Assembly (NCBI RefSeq): GCF_013140855.1
Contig: NZ_JABBPG010000011.1
Location: forward strand, 1-64,000
DNA: 64,000 nucleotides
Origin: Pseudoalteromonas caenipelagi
GTDB lineage: Bacteria; Pseudomonadota; Gammaproteobacteria; Enterobacterales; Alteromonadaceae
Reading direction: 5' to 3'
A program made the translations under genes and the position numbers. The notes under the pieces are model-generated. The model had not been told where the DNA came from. It did no database searches and worked only from the letters and a program-made list of their open reading frames with translations. Below are positions 1-8,495 of this stretch, one piece after another (positions within the stretch are counted from its first letter, which is position 1; the number at the start of each line of letters is the position of its first letter).

Positions 1-1
1 G

Positions 2-121
2 AAGTATTACAGAGTAACTTACTTTAGCAGCTCTAAACCTATTTATTTGGATGGTATAGAATCTGTATGTAAAAGAAAGGAACCTTTTTGGGAAGCTCAT
101 AGAACTTGGCTGGCAGAGTAA
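2..121 (+). CDS. 3' end of an unrecognised gene
   Basis: A reading frame is open from the window edge to a TAA at 119-121, giving 39 residues with basic and aromatic content (ending HRTWLAE). The start lies outside the window. I do not recognise the family, and so short a frame could be open by chance. The stop codon forms the first bases of a 13-bp sequence, TAACTAAATGGAC, that recurs at 560-572, so the repeat island begins right at this gene's end. Confidence 0.35.
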   Translation, partial: KYYRVTYFSSSKPIYLDGIESVCKRKEPFWEAHRTWLAE

Positions 122-133
122 CTAAATGGACAG

Positions 134-276
134 GCACTCAAGTTTGAAACCTTGAGTGCTTTGCCCAAGCTTTAGATTCTTCAAAATCATTTCAACAAAA
201 ATTAAAAAGGACTGTCACTCGAATTTGAAAGTTTGAGTGACTTTTCTATGCTTTGAGTTCTTCAAAATCATTTCAA
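134..276. repeat. Two 81-bp tandem repeats, each with a hairpin
   Basis: Two related units are offset by 81 bp. Both end in the identical 19-mer TTCTTCAAAATCATTTCAA (177-195 and 258-276). Both begin with a hairpin of the same shape: GCACTCAAG/CTTGAGTGC at 134-159, and TCACTCGAA/TTTGAGTGA at 215-240. The loops start with the same TTTGAAA. The copies differ at both bases of the outermost and innermost pairs, yet pairing is kept. The units lie just before a decayed RAYT start codon, which fits REP-like elements that flank such genes. Confidence 0.6.
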
Positions 277-298
277 TTCTCAGTTCAAGGAGTGAACG

Positions 299-505
299 AT
301 GGGATTAGCAAGGAAGTGTCAAATCAGTTTGTCAGATACCCGTTATTATCATTGTGTTTTACGCTAAATTAAAAGGAATCAATGGGGTCAGAGTCATTGA
401 TTAAGATAATTAATGATTTAAGGGAATCAATGACTTAAATCATAGTGTTTTACGCTGTGTGTGGGGCTATTTGCTGAGGATAAGCTGACGGGTTACTCGT
501 ACGAG
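299..505 (+). pseudogene. Decayed RAYT (REP-associated tyrosine transposase) fragment
   Basis: An ATG at 299 opens a frame reading MGLARKCQISLSDTRYYHCV followed by LR and a stop at 365. This resembles the start of RAYT/IS200-like transposases, which carry ISL.DT.YYHCV.RCV. The coding match resumes after a 79-bp insertion: CGC TGT GTG near 453-461, then in another frame EDKLTGYSYE at 476-505, which fits the next RAYT segment. The catalytic part is absent, so this is a dead remnant broken by an insertion and at least one frameshift. Family assignment rests on memory of the motif. Confidence 0.6.
366..444. mobile_element. 79-bp REP/BIME-like insertion with two hairpins
   Basis: The segment sits between two copies of GTGTTTTACGCT (354-365 and 445-456) and interrupts the RAYT fragment. 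It holds two inverted repeats: AATCAATG/CATTGATT at 377-402, with a loop containing GGTCAGAGT, and ATGATTTAAG/CTTAAATCAT at 413-443. The first resembles REP-type palindromes associated with RAYT genes in marine gammaproteobacteria. The 12-bp flanking repeat could be a target duplication or a product of recombination. Confidence 0.55.
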
Positions 506-531
506 AATACGCCCCTTACAGGCATGTAAAT

Positions 532-588
532 TCTTAAAAATAGCCACTGTATTAACTCCTAACTAAATGGACTCAGTGTTTGTGGCTA
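532..588 (-). terminator. Possible terminator of yjjG
   Basis: On the minus strand TAGCCAC (588-582) can pair with GTGGCTA (547-541), and five T residues follow. The loop is large (about 34 nt), so the hairpin is weak. It lies just beyond the yjjG stop codon. Confidence 0.4.
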
Positions 589-601
589 CTTTTGAGGTTG
601 C

Positions 602-1285
602 TTAATGATCTATGCCCAAAATAGCTTCTAACTCTTGGAGTGATTGCACTGTGTATGTTGGCTCAATTCCCTCAGGGCAAGTTTTACCCGGATGCTGTAA
701 CCAACAGCTATCAATACCAAAGTTATTAGCACCTAAAATATCACTGCTAGGGGTATCGCCCACCATTAACACTTTGCTTTTATCAGGGTTGCCAAGCAAA
801 GACAATGTATGAGCAAAAATATATGGATCGGGTTTGGCAGTGCCCACTAATTCAGAAATAACAACACAATCAAAACAATCGCTTAAACCAGTGTGGGCAA
901 GTCTTTTTTCTTGTAAGGCGGCAAATCCATTAGTGATAATGCCCAAATGCGCTTTACCTTTTAGGTGAGCTAACAAACTGCGTGCCCCCGGTAACGGTTC
1001 GCAAATACTTGCCATCGACTCTAAAAAACCGGCGTTTAACTCATGCGCGGGAACCGTGAGTCGCTCGGCCCATTTTGAAAAACGTGTCACTTGTAACGTT
1101 TGCGCGTCGATGCGTCCTGCTTGATAGTCAAGCCACAGTGGGGCGTTTACTTTTTGGTATTCATCGTGATCTTGCTGCGTAAAATCAACGCCATATTGAG
1201 CAAATAATTTTTTCAGCCCTAAAAAGGCATTAAAGCTAAACAGGGTTTCATCTGCATCAAACAGGATATGGCTGTACTTCATCAT
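602..1285 (-). CDS. yjjG: Pyrimidine 5'-nucleotidase YjjG (HAD family)
   Basis: This 227-residue cytoplasmic HAD phosphatase should dephosphorylate nucleoside monophosphates, including non-canonical pyrimidine ones (family knowledge). The N-terminal motif FDADET carries the nucleophile Asp10 and Asp12. GIITNGF (motif II), AKPDP (motif III) and VMVGDTPSSDI (motif IV) follow in the usual order. The length matches E. coli YjjG. Two ATG codons stand in tandem at the start, with AAAGG upstream. It begins 6 bp after yjjX, another nucleotide house-cleaning enzyme, so the two are probably co-transcribed. Confidence 0.93.
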   Translation of the reverse strand: MMKYSHILFDADETLFSFNAFLGLKKLFAQYGVDFTQQDHDEYQKVNAPLWLDYQAGRIDAQTLQVTRFSKWAERLTVPAHELNAGFLESMASICEPLPGARSLLAHLKGKAHLGIITNGFAALQEKRLAHTGLSDCFDCVVISELVGTAKPDPYIFAHTLSLLGNPDKSKVLMVGDTPSSDILGANNFGIDSCWLQHPGKTCPEGIEPTYTVQSLQELEAILGIDH

Positions 1286-1291
1286 TGGCCT

Positions 1292-1837
1292 TTAGTTGCT
1301 GTATAAATGTGGGTGTAAAAACGGTGCCATGGCTAATGTGAGCGCTTGGGTGTAAGTGCTTTCTCGCGTTGCGACGTGATTGGTAAGCAATCCGATAGCG
1401 CCACCTTTTTGCTTGATATTGTTGGTATTAAACACGTTATCCATCACAGGGCCTAACTCTTCACCTGCAACAAGGGCATCATAAATAGACTGTGGCAAGG
1501 GTAAATTGCTACTGCGGTTGACACTAGTGTGTTGGCTATTGGCAATCACCACATAAGCAAATGTTGCTGGGCCATAGCTAAATTGGTACGCCCCCCCTTC
1601 CATTGCACAGTAAAAATCGGCTTGGTGGTGGGCTTGCAGATACGCTACACGATTTTGCGCACCAATACGGGTTTGGTCTTCACCTAGCGGCTGTTCGGGA
1701 ACGCCACTTGGTGCATGTAACCCTTGGCAGTCAATTTGACTATCTGGGAAGTAGCGCTCAATCACGCTTTTGGCTGCGTTAATCTTGACAGGGTTTTGTG
1801 AACCCACGAGTACCTTTATGACTTTTGATGATGCCAT
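1292..1837 (-). CDS. yjjX: Inosine/xanthosine triphosphatase YjjX
   Basis: The 181-residue protein matches the YjjX/NTPase family, which hydrolyses ITP and XTP and so keeps deaminated purines out of nucleic acids. It opens with VLVGSQNPVKINAAKSV, the family's nucleotide-binding start, and has the conserved central AMEGG. It is about ten residues longer than E. coli YjjX. GGAGG lies 7 nt before the ATG. It is the upstream member of a pair with yjjG, separated by 6 bp, and both act on aberrant nucleotides. Confidence 0.92.
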   Translation of the reverse strand: MASSKVIKVLVGSQNPVKINAAKSVIERYFPDSQIDCQGLHAPSGVPEQPLGEDQTRIGAQNRVAYLQAHHQADFYCAMEGGAYQFSYGPATFAYVVIANSQHTSVNRSSNLPLPQSIYDALVAGEELGPVMDNVFNTNNIKQKGGAIGLLTNHVATRESTYTQALTLAMAPFLHPHLYSN

Positions 1838-1983
1838 TGTTCGCCTCCAACTACGGCAAAAAGAGGAACGTTAGTTTAATGTGCAGTGTCTGTGCTCGCA
1901 AGTTAAATAACTTCAGCAGTTGGTGGCCATTTATTGCTGTTTTTTTTATTGCCAAGTCTTTAGTTAGCGTTTTAACGCGCAGT

Positions 1984-2883
1984 CTAAATCGGTAAGTCTA
2001 CTGGCGCCATGTTTTCAAGTGCGCGCTTTTTTACGAGCAGATCTTTAATAAGAGGAGTAAGTACTAACTCCATTGCTAATCCCATTTTACCGCCCGGTAC
2101 CACGAGCGTGTTCATGCGAGACATGAAACTGCCGTCAATCATTTGTAAATAGTACGGAAAATCCACATCATCAATCCCACGGAAGCGGATCACTACAAAA
2201 CTTTCATCAAGCGAAGGAATGTCTTTGGCGCTAAAAGGATTTGAAGTATCAACAGTGGGTACGCGTTGGAAGTTAATGTGGGTACGAGAAAATTGCGGCG
2301 TAATGTGATTAATATAATCATCCATGCTACGCACGATAGAGGTCATAACGGCTTCTCTAGAATGACCTCGTTCATTGGTGTCGCGAATAAGCTTTTGGAT
2401 CCACTCAAGGTTGATAATCGGCACCATACCAATCAATAAATCGACATGTTTTGCAACATCATGCTCTTGCGTGACAACACCGCCATGCAAGCCCTCATAA
2501 AACAACACATCAGTGTTGGGTTCTAAATCTTGGTATGGTGTAAATGTCCCCGGCAGTTGATTGTAGGGAACGGCATCATCAAAGGTGTGTAAATAGCGCC
2601 TGATCTTACCATCACCATGTTCACCATAGCGGCTAAACAGCTCTTCTAACGCGGCAAAATCATTGGCTTCTTGGCCAAAGTAACTAATATGTTTGCCTTC
2701 TTGCAGCGCATCTCTTTTTAGTTTATCCATTTCAGGGCGTGTATAGCGATGAAAGCTATCGCCTTCAATAAAAGCGGCATTGGCACTTAAACTACGAAAG
2801 ATATGCTTGATAGCGTTAGTGGTGGTGGTGGTGCCAGCCCCTGAGCTACCAGTAATAGCAATGATTGGGTGCTTTTGGGACAT
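1984..2883 (-). CDS. prkB: Phosphoribulokinase-like protein PrkB
   Basis: This 299-residue P-loop kinase resembles PrkB of non-autotrophic gammaproteobacteria. The Walker A segment GSSGAGTTTTT lies near residue 12. The ATG at 2883 is chosen because the open frame upstream reads as non-coding, GAGG precedes this ATG, and the length then fits the family (about 290). The name comes from similarity to phosphoribulokinase. No other Calvin-cycle gene is in the window, so carbon fixation is not implied and the true substrate is uncertain. It is divergent from the secreted protein gene at 3015. Confidence 0.88.
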   Translation of the reverse strand: MSQKHPIIAITGSSGAGTTTTTNAIKHIFRSLSANAAFIEGDSFHRYTRPEMDKLKRDALQEGKHISYFGQEANDFAALEELFSRYGEHGDGKIRRYLHTFDDAVPYNQLPGTFTPYQDLEPNTDVLFYEGLHGGVVTQEHDVAKHVDLLIGMVPIINLEWIQKLIRDTNERGHSREAVMTSIVRSMDDYINHITPQFSRTHINFQRVPTVDTSNPFSAKDIPSLDESFVVIRFRGIDDVDFPYYLQMIDGSFMSRMNTLVVPGGKMGLAMELVLTPLIKDLLVKKRALENMAPVDLPI

Positions 2884-3014
2884 AGTTGGCCTCGATAAAC
2901 TCAAAATTTTAACAAAATAGTTAAAATCGATTGTTACTCGAAGCGACGCGAATAGCAAGTTTTGTGGTTTAATACACAACTGAGTATGATCAAATAAAAA
3001 CAATAAGGACCATC

Positions 3015-3878
3015 ATGAAAGCACTTATCCCACTGGCTACATGTTTATTTGCTGTAGCAACTTATACAGCGCAAGCCGCGATGCCTAAAAGTCAAATTCT
3101 ACTTGCCAGTGAAGTGGCTGACTCGATTAAAGTCGTGTCATTAACATCATCGGATAGTTATCACAACCAACCTTTGGTTACAGAGAAAGGGGTGTATTTC
3201 ACCCAAGAAGTGCTTGATGGTGAGCAAGCGCAAACAGATTTGTTTTTCTACGATTTTGCGAGTAAACAGAGCCGAAACTTAACCAATACGCCAGTTTCTG
3301 AATTTTCACCTACTTTGTATCCCCATGGCGAGGGTCTGTCGAGCGTAGTGGTAGAGCCTGATGGCAAACAAAAACTATGGTTTTATCCATTTGATACAAA
3401 GCAAAGCGCGACTCGGATATTTGAACACATTGAACCTGTGGGTTATCACGCATGGGGCGCTAAAGATGATCTGGTGATGTTTATATTAGGTGAGCCACAC
3501 ACATTGCAGTACACAGATACCGCAGGGCACTTACCATCTAAAGTAGCAAAAGATATTGGGCGCACTTTAGCGTTTAATGATAAAAAGCAGATTTATTCAT
3601 TTACCTACAATAAAAATGGTCAGCATTGGTTTGCGAGTTTTTCCGCTAAAACACAACAAGTAAAGGATCATTTTGTTATGCCAGCTGGTGTGCAAGATTA
3701 CACTTGGTTAGACGACACGCAGGTTGCTTATGCGATTGGTAATCGTATTTATACTCGCAACTTTGAAAGTCCAAAGGCGGTGTCGCAGTGGCACAACTTA
3801 AGTCAGTATTGTGATACCCATATTTCTAGGTTGAGCTATCACAACGGACGTTTAGCGTTTGTGTGTGATAAATCATAA
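3015..3878 (+). CDS. Secreted protein of unknown function, propeller-like
   Basis: The 287-residue protein starts with a clear signal peptide (MKALIPLATCLFAVATYTAQA, then AMPKS). The mature part has repeated strand patterns such as DLFFYDFASKQSRNLTNTP and KLWFYPFDTKQ, which resemble TolB/WD40-like beta-propeller blades. It is probably periplasmic. No catalytic motif is visible and I do not recognise a named family. AAGGA lies ahead of the ATG. It lies between prkB (divergent) and galE (65 bp downstream), with no functional link apparent. Confidence 0.7.
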   Translation: MKALIPLATCLFAVATYTAQAAMPKSQILLASEVADSIKVVSLTSSDSYHNQPLVTEKGVYFTQEVLDGEQAQTDLFFYDFASKQSRNLTNTPVSEFSPTLYPHGEGLSSVVVEPDGKQKLWFYPFDTKQSATRIFEHIEPVGYHAWGAKDDLVMFILGEPHTLQYTDTAGHLPSKVAKDIGRTLAFNDKKQIYSFTYNKNGQHWFASFSAKTQQVKDHFVMPAGVQDYTWLDDTQVAYAIGNRIYTRNFESPKAVSQWHNLSQYCDTHISRLSYHNGRLAFVCDKS

Positions 3879-3943
3879 CTGCCAGTGCAAATTGACGTAA
3901 AACTACAGTAAAATAGCGGGATATTTTAGCTAAAGGACGCGAA

Positions 3944-4960
3944 ATGAGTATATTGGTCACGGGCGGTGCTGGATACATTGGCTCACACACGGTACTTGAA
4001 CTACTGCAACGAGGTGAAGACGTTGTTGTTGTTGATAATTTAAGTAATGCCTCTAGGGAGTCTTTGGCACGCGTCACACAAATCACGGGTAAAGAAGTTG
4101 CTTTTCACCAAGGTGATGTTTTAGATAAAGCGTTTCTTGATGGTGTATTTTCTCGTTACGATATAAGTGAAGTTGTCCATTTTGCAGGCCTAAAAGCGGT
4201 TGGCGAGTCAGTACGAAAGCCAATAGAGTATTACCAAGTAAATGTTCAAGGCACGTTGACCCTACTCGATGCAATGCGCGATGCGGGGGTATTTAAACTG
4301 GTGTTTAGCTCTTCTGCAACTGTGTACGGAGATCCTCAAAGTTTACCAATTAGAGAAGACTTTCCTGTTGGAGGCACTACTAATCCATATGGTACGTCAA
4401 AACTGATGGTTGAGATGGTTTTACAAGATGTCGCCAAGTCTGACGCACGTTGGGCTTTTGCAATTTTACGCTATTTTAATCCTGTAGGTGCACATGAGTC
4501 AGGGCTTATAGGCGAAGACCCTAACGGTATTCCAAACAATTTACTGCCTTATATCGCGCAAGTTGCTGTGGGCAAGTTAGAGCAGTTAGGGGTATTTGGT
4601 AATGACTACGGCACTGTAGATGGTACAGGTGTGCGTGACTACATTCATGTTGTTGATCTGGCGGTAGGTCATCTTAAAGCGTTAGATAAACTCAATGACC
4701 ATGTAGGTACACATATCTATAACCTAGGCACAGGTAATGGCTATTCGGTACTACAAATGGTTGATGCATTTGAAAAGGCTTCAAGCAAAGCCGTGCCATA
4801 TAAAATCTTACCTCGCCGCGATGGGGATATTGCAGCTTGCTATGCTGCACCTGAAAAAGCCCAGCAAGAGTTAGGTTGGCGCGCCCAGCGTGGTATTGAT
4901 GCTATGATGCAAGATACTTGGCGCTGGCAAAGTAACAATCCAAATGGTTACAAAGACTAA
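3944..4960 (+). CDS. galE: UDP-glucose 4-epimerase
   Basis: The 338-residue short-chain dehydrogenase interconverts UDP-glucose and UDP-galactose for Leloir metabolism and surface polysaccharides. The NAD-binding motif GGAGYIGSH is at residues 7-15. The catalytic SSSATVYG and YGTSK (Tyr-X3-Lys) motifs are present, with [15 protein letters not shown] after them, as in E. coli GalE. The start has AAGGA upstream. No other gal gene is adjacent, so this looks like a stand-alone nucleotide-sugar gene. It converges on recG across a strong hairpin. Confidence 0.96.
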   Translation: MSILVTGGAGYIGSHTVLELLQRGEDVVVVDNLSNASRESLARVTQITGKEVAFHQGDVLDKAFLDGVFSRYDISEVVHFAGLKAVGESVRKPIEYYQVNVQGTLTLLDAMRDAGVFKLVFSSSATVYGDPQSLPIREDFPVGGTTNPYGTSKLMVEMVLQDVAKSDARWAFAILRYFNPVGAHESGLIGEDPNGIPNNLLPYIAQVAVGKLEQLGVFGNDYGTVDGTGVRDYIHVVDLAVGHLKALDKLNDHVGTHIYNLGTGNGYSVLQMVDAFEKASSKAVPYKILPRRDGDIAACYAAPEKAQQELGWRAQRGIDAMMQDTWRWQSNNPNGYKD

Positions 4961-4971
4961 GGACTGTTATG

Positions 4972-4998
4972 GCAGATAAGCACTGGTTGCTTATCTGC
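4972..4998. terminator. Hairpin between convergent galE and recG
   Basis: A perfect 11-bp stem, GCAGATAAGCA/TGCTTATCTGC, with a 5-nt loop lies between the two convergent stop codons. No T-run follows on either strand. It may act as an mRNA 3' stabiliser or a Rho-assisted end rather than a classic intrinsic terminator. Confidence 0.5.
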
Positions 4999-5006
4999 AC
5001 GCCACG

Positions 5007-7094
5007 CTAGGCCATAGCCAGTTCGCTTTTAGTTCCAAGCCAACGTGTGATTAACGGCTCTACCACTTCCGGGTGAGCTTGCATTAGTTTAAATGCCAGC
5101 GGCCTCACTTGATTTAACAGTGCTTTATCTCGGTTTAAGTCTGCGATTTTAAACTCAGCCAGCCCTGTTTGTTTAGTGCCTAACACTTCACCGGGGCCAC
5201 GAATTTCCAAATCTTTCTCCGCAATGACAAAACCATCATTACTATCACGTAAAACACCCAAACGCTTTTGCGCCGTGATTGATAATGGTGCGTGATACAA
5301 CAACAAGCAATGTGAAGCGATAGTACCACGGCCAACACGTCCTCGCAGTTGGTGGAGCTGTGCAAGGCCCAAGCGTTCAGGGTTTTCGATGATGATTAAA
5401 CTGGCATTGGGCACATCTACACCGACTTCGATCACGGTTGTTGCTACGAGCACATCAATGTCGCCATTTTTGAAAGCCATCATAATATCTTGTTTTTCTT
5501 GTGCTTTCATTCTACCGTGTACTAATCCAACTGTTAGCTCTGGCAGTTGTTCACGCAGTAATGTTGCGGCATCTTCTGCGGCTTGGCATTGCAATACTTC
5601 TGATTCATCTATCAAAGTGCATACCCAATAAACTTGGCGTTTATCATCCAAACAGGCGGTTCTTACTCTATCAATCACTTGGCCTCGGCGCGTATCAGGC
5701 ACTGCAACCGTTGTTATTGGCGTTCGACCGGGCGGTAGCTCATCAATTACCGATGTTTCTAAATCAGCATATGCGGTCATGGCGAGTGTTCTGGGGATTG
5801 GAGTGGCAGTCATAACTAATTGATGTGGATAGCAGTTGTTAAATTGGCCTTTCTCGCGCAATGCAAGGCGTTGGTGCACACCAAAGCGATGTTGCTCATC
5901 AATAATGATAAGAGCAAGATTATAAAACTCGACTTGCTGCTGGAACAACGCGTGAGTGCCAACCACCATCTGCGCCTTACCATTGGCGATAGTTTCCAAA
6001 ATACGTGTTCTTTCTTTCCCTTTTGTTTTCCCGCCAAGCCAAGCCACTTCAATGCCTAAGTGTTTGAACCAATTGGTGAAGTTTATACCATGTTGCTCGG
6101 ATAATATTTCTGTAGGGGCCATTAGGGCCACTTGGAACCCTTTGGCGATGGCGCTTAAAGCAGCTAAAGCCGCAACGAGCGTTTTCCCCGATCCCACATC
6201 CCCTTGTACCAGTCGCATCATCGGGAAAGGTTGTTGCAAATCTTGTTTAATTTCAGCGACCACTCGACTCTGCGCGTTGGTAGGCGCAAAGGGCAGATTA
6301 GCTAAAAACTCTGGCTCTAAGGTATTGTAGGGTGGTAATGGCACAGCCTTTACCGATTGAGCGCGATTGCGAAGCTGTAATAAGCTTAAATTTTGTGCCA
6401 GCAATTCTTCAAAAGCTAAGCGCTGCTGTGCTGGGTGTTGGCCTAGTTCAAGTAATGATAAATCCACATCTTGTGGTGGCTTATGCAGCGTTAATATCGC
6501 TTCTTTGAGGCTTAATCCTGCTGGGCGATATGGCAGTGGTAAGTACTCATCTAATTGATATTTTTCCAACAGAGCAACTGCTTTGTCTGCGATAGCACGA
6601 ATGCTGAGCTGTTTTAAGCCTTCTGTTGTTGGGTAGACAGCAGTCAGCGTGGCCAAACTTGGATCAGGGGCAGTGCTGTGGCAGTCTCTAATGCTGTATT
6701 CTGGATGCGCCATTTCAAGACCGGCTTGGCCGCGACGCACCTCACCAAAACAGCGAATGATTTTGCCACTCTCCATGGCATTTTTTTGAGTGGCATTAAA
6801 GTTAAAAAACCGCAGCGTAAGCCTACCTGTGCCATCATTGACGTGACAAATAAGCATGCGCCTTTTTCCGAAGGTAATTTGGCTATGCTCAATTTGAGCT
6901 TCGATGCTAACGTGACTATGTGGCGTTAATTGGGCAATCGCATAAGTACGGGCTCTATCTTCATAACGCAGCGGTAAGTGAAATAGCATATCTTGGATGG
7001 TAAAAATACCCAGCTTAGCCAAACGTTCTGCTACCTTAGGTCCAACGCCTTTAAGCTCGGTGATAGGGTAGTTAGAGAGGTTTGGCGTCGTCAT
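5007..7094 (-). CDS. recG: ATP-dependent DNA helicase RecG
   Basis: RecG (695 residues) reverses stalled forks and migrates branched DNA. Residues 1-160 form the wedge/OB region. Walker A GDVGSGKT is at 298-305, the DEQH box (IIIDEQHRFGVHQR) near 395, MTATPIPRT follows, and helicase C-terminal motifs such as QLRGRVGRG are present. The length equals typical RecG (about 690). It follows trmH by 11 bp in the same direction, as in the E. coli spoT-trmH-recG order, although spoT here lies in a separate unit. Confidence 0.97.
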   Translation of the reverse strand: MTTPNLSNYPITELKGVGPKVAERLAKLGIFTIQDMLFHLPLRYEDRARTYAIAQLTPHSHVSIEAQIEHSQITFGKRRMLICHVNDGTGRLTLRFFNFNATQKNAMESGKIIRCFGEVRRGQAGLEMAHPEYSIRDCHSTAPDPSLATLTAVYPTTEGLKQLSIRAIADKAVALLEKYQLDEYLPLPYRPAGLSLKEAILTLHKPPQDVDLSLLELGQHPAQQRLAFEELLAQNLSLLQLRNRAQSVKAVPLPPYNTLEPEFLANLPFAPTNAQSRVVAEIKQDLQQPFPMMRLVQGDVGSGKTLVAALAALSAIAKGFQVALMAPTEILSEQHGINFTNWFKHLGIEVAWLGGKTKGKERTRILETIANGKAQMVVGTHALFQQQVEFYNLALIIIDEQHRFGVHQRLALREKGQFNNCYPHQLVMTATPIPRTLAMTAYADLETSVIDELPPGRTPITTVAVPDTRRGQVIDRVRTACLDDKRQVYWVCTLIDESEVLQCQAAEDAATLLREQLPELTVGLVHGRMKAQEKQDIMMAFKNGDIDVLVATTVIEVGVDVPNASLIIIENPERLGLAQLHQLRGRVGRGTIASHCLLLYHAPLSITAQKRLGVLRDSNDGFVIAEKDLEIRGPGEVLGTKQTGLAEFKIADLNRDKALLNQVRPLAFKLMQAHPEVVEPLITRWLGTKSELAMA

Positions 7095-7105
7095 GCTATT
7101 CCTTG

Positions 7106-7804
7106 TTATTTCACTTTTTTATATTTCAGAGTATTCCAAAAGGCTTCGTCGGCCACGATTTCACCCTCTTCATCTAAGGCTGGATAGGGTAACCCCTTTT
7201 CTACACAACGATTAGCAATGATAGGGTGGCAACCCTCAAACAATAAAGTATGTTTGGTATCTGCGTCTAGCATATCGTTGCGCTCGTACAGTCCAGCTGC
7301 ATCTCTTTGACGTTGTGCCTCATACAAAATCAGTGCAGCAGCCACTGATACATTCAGTGATTGCACCATACCTTGCATGGGGATCACGATATGCTTATCG
7401 GCATGAGCTAAGGCTCTATCTGAAATTCCTAAACGCTCTTGACCCACAATAATGGCTGTCGGTTTGGTATAGTCAATGTCGCGAAAATCAACTGCTTCAT
7501 CGCTTAAGTTGGTTGCAAGTAGTTGAATGCCTGGATTTTGAGCACGAATGGCAGCAACTGCTGCGTCAATGTCATCATGCATATGCGTTTCAACCCAATT
7601 TTTACTCCCACCGGAGGTGTTGTTGGTTAAACGTCTTTGCTCTTGTGGCCAGACAGCATGTACATGATGACAACCTACTGCATCTGCGGTACGCACGATG
7701 GCTGATAAATTATGGTGCTTATGCACTTCGTCTAAACAGACGGTCAGGTCGGTTTGGCGTCTATCTAACACCTGTTTGACACGATGAAAACGCGTTTCTT
7801 TCAT
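7106..7804 (-). CDS. trmH: tRNA (guanosine-18 2'-O)-methyltransferase TrmH
   Basis: The 232-residue SPOUT methyltransferase modifies Gm18 in the tRNA D-loop using S-adenosylmethionine. Diagnostic segments are HNLSAIVRTADAVG near residue 31, AIIVGQERLGI, and the trefoil-knot motif MVQSLNVSVAAALILYE. The C-terminal part LPYPALDEEGEI also matches E. coli TrmH. It starts just after an AT-rich spacer and precedes recG by 11 bp, a conserved pairing. Confidence 0.95.
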   Translation of the reverse strand: MKETRFHRVKQVLDRRQTDLTVCLDEVHKHHNLSAIVRTADAVGCHHVHAVWPQEQRRLTNNTSGGSKNWVETHMHDDIDAAVAAIRAQNPGIQLLATNLSDEAVDFRDIDYTKPTAIIVGQERLGISDRALAHADKHIVIPMQGMVQSLNVSVAAALILYEAQRQRDAAGLYERNDMLDADTKHTLLFEGCHPIIANRCVEKGLPYPALDEEGEIVADEAFWNTLKYKKVK

Positions 7805-7853
7805 CCATTACTGCTCATTTAATCAAAATTGCGCCGATTATACCCGCTAATCG

Positions 7854-8312
7854 TTAGGGGATCACCTCACGGGCAATGGGGTTTTGCAATGAGATCAAGG
7901 TTTCGGTGGATTGAATTGCTTCAATGGTTTGAATTTTATTGATTAATACATCTTGTAGATGGTCGATTGTGCGCGCCATTACTTTAATAAAGATACTGTA
8001 GTTACCTGTTGTGTAATATGCTTCGACCACTTCTTCAAAACCTTGTAGCTGCTCAATGGTGCTCGGATAGTCTCGCGCATGTTTTAAGTTTACACCTATA
8101 AAACAACACACATCATAGCCGAGCCGTTTGGCACTAATCGTCACTTTTGTGCCTTGAATGATCCCCGCCTGTTTCATTTTTTCGACACGAACATGAATTG
8201 TGCCTGCACTGACAGCAAATCTTTTTGCTAATTCTGCATAAGGTGTACGGGCATTGTCCATTAATGCGTGCAGAATCGATTTATCGAGATTATCGATTTG
8301 ATAATTTTCCAT
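7854..8312 (-). CDS. asnC: Lrp-family regulator AsnC
   Basis: The 152-residue protein matches E. coli AsnC closely over its whole length. It opens MENYQIDNLDKSILHAL, has the helix-turn-helix FAVSAGTIHVRVEKMKQAGII near residues 32-52, and ends with the RAM ligand-binding domain, including YYTTGNYSIFIKVMARTID and INKIQTIEAIQSTETL. It should sense asparagine and control asnA, which is divergent 183 bp away, as in enterics. Regulation of asnA is inferred from this arrangement. Confidence 0.94.
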   Translation of the reverse strand: MENYQIDNLDKSILHALMDNARTPYAELAKRFAVSAGTIHVRVEKMKQAGIIQGTKVTISAKRLGYDVCCFIGVNLKHARDYPSTIEQLQGFEEVVEAYYTTGNYSIFIKVMARTIDHLQDVLINKIQTIEAIQSTETLISLQNPIAREVIP

Positions 8313-8495
8313 GCAAATTTACCGCTTTAATTTTTGATTTAATAAAATATAACGTGATTTTTTTACGATATGTAGGGCTTTTTGTTATTTTTGTTGATGT
8401 TTATTGTAATTTATCCGTTTTTTGTTGACGATAGCTTTAAGCCACGAAGCGCTGGCAATTAAATTTAAGAATTTACTGGGAGTGAGGTCCTAATT
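8313..8495. promoter_or_regulatory. Divergent asnC-asnA control region
   Basis: This 183-bp gap is very AT-rich in 8320-8430, with T-runs and repeated TTTTTGTT blocks. Such sequence suits binding of an Lrp-type regulator. It must hold both promoters, but I could not fix -10 and -35 boxes with confidence. Confidence 0.5.

Noticed and set aside
1984-2883. prkB taken as evidence for a Calvin cycle
   Set aside because: No RuBisCO or other cycle gene is in the window, and PrkB of this type is present in heterotrophs.
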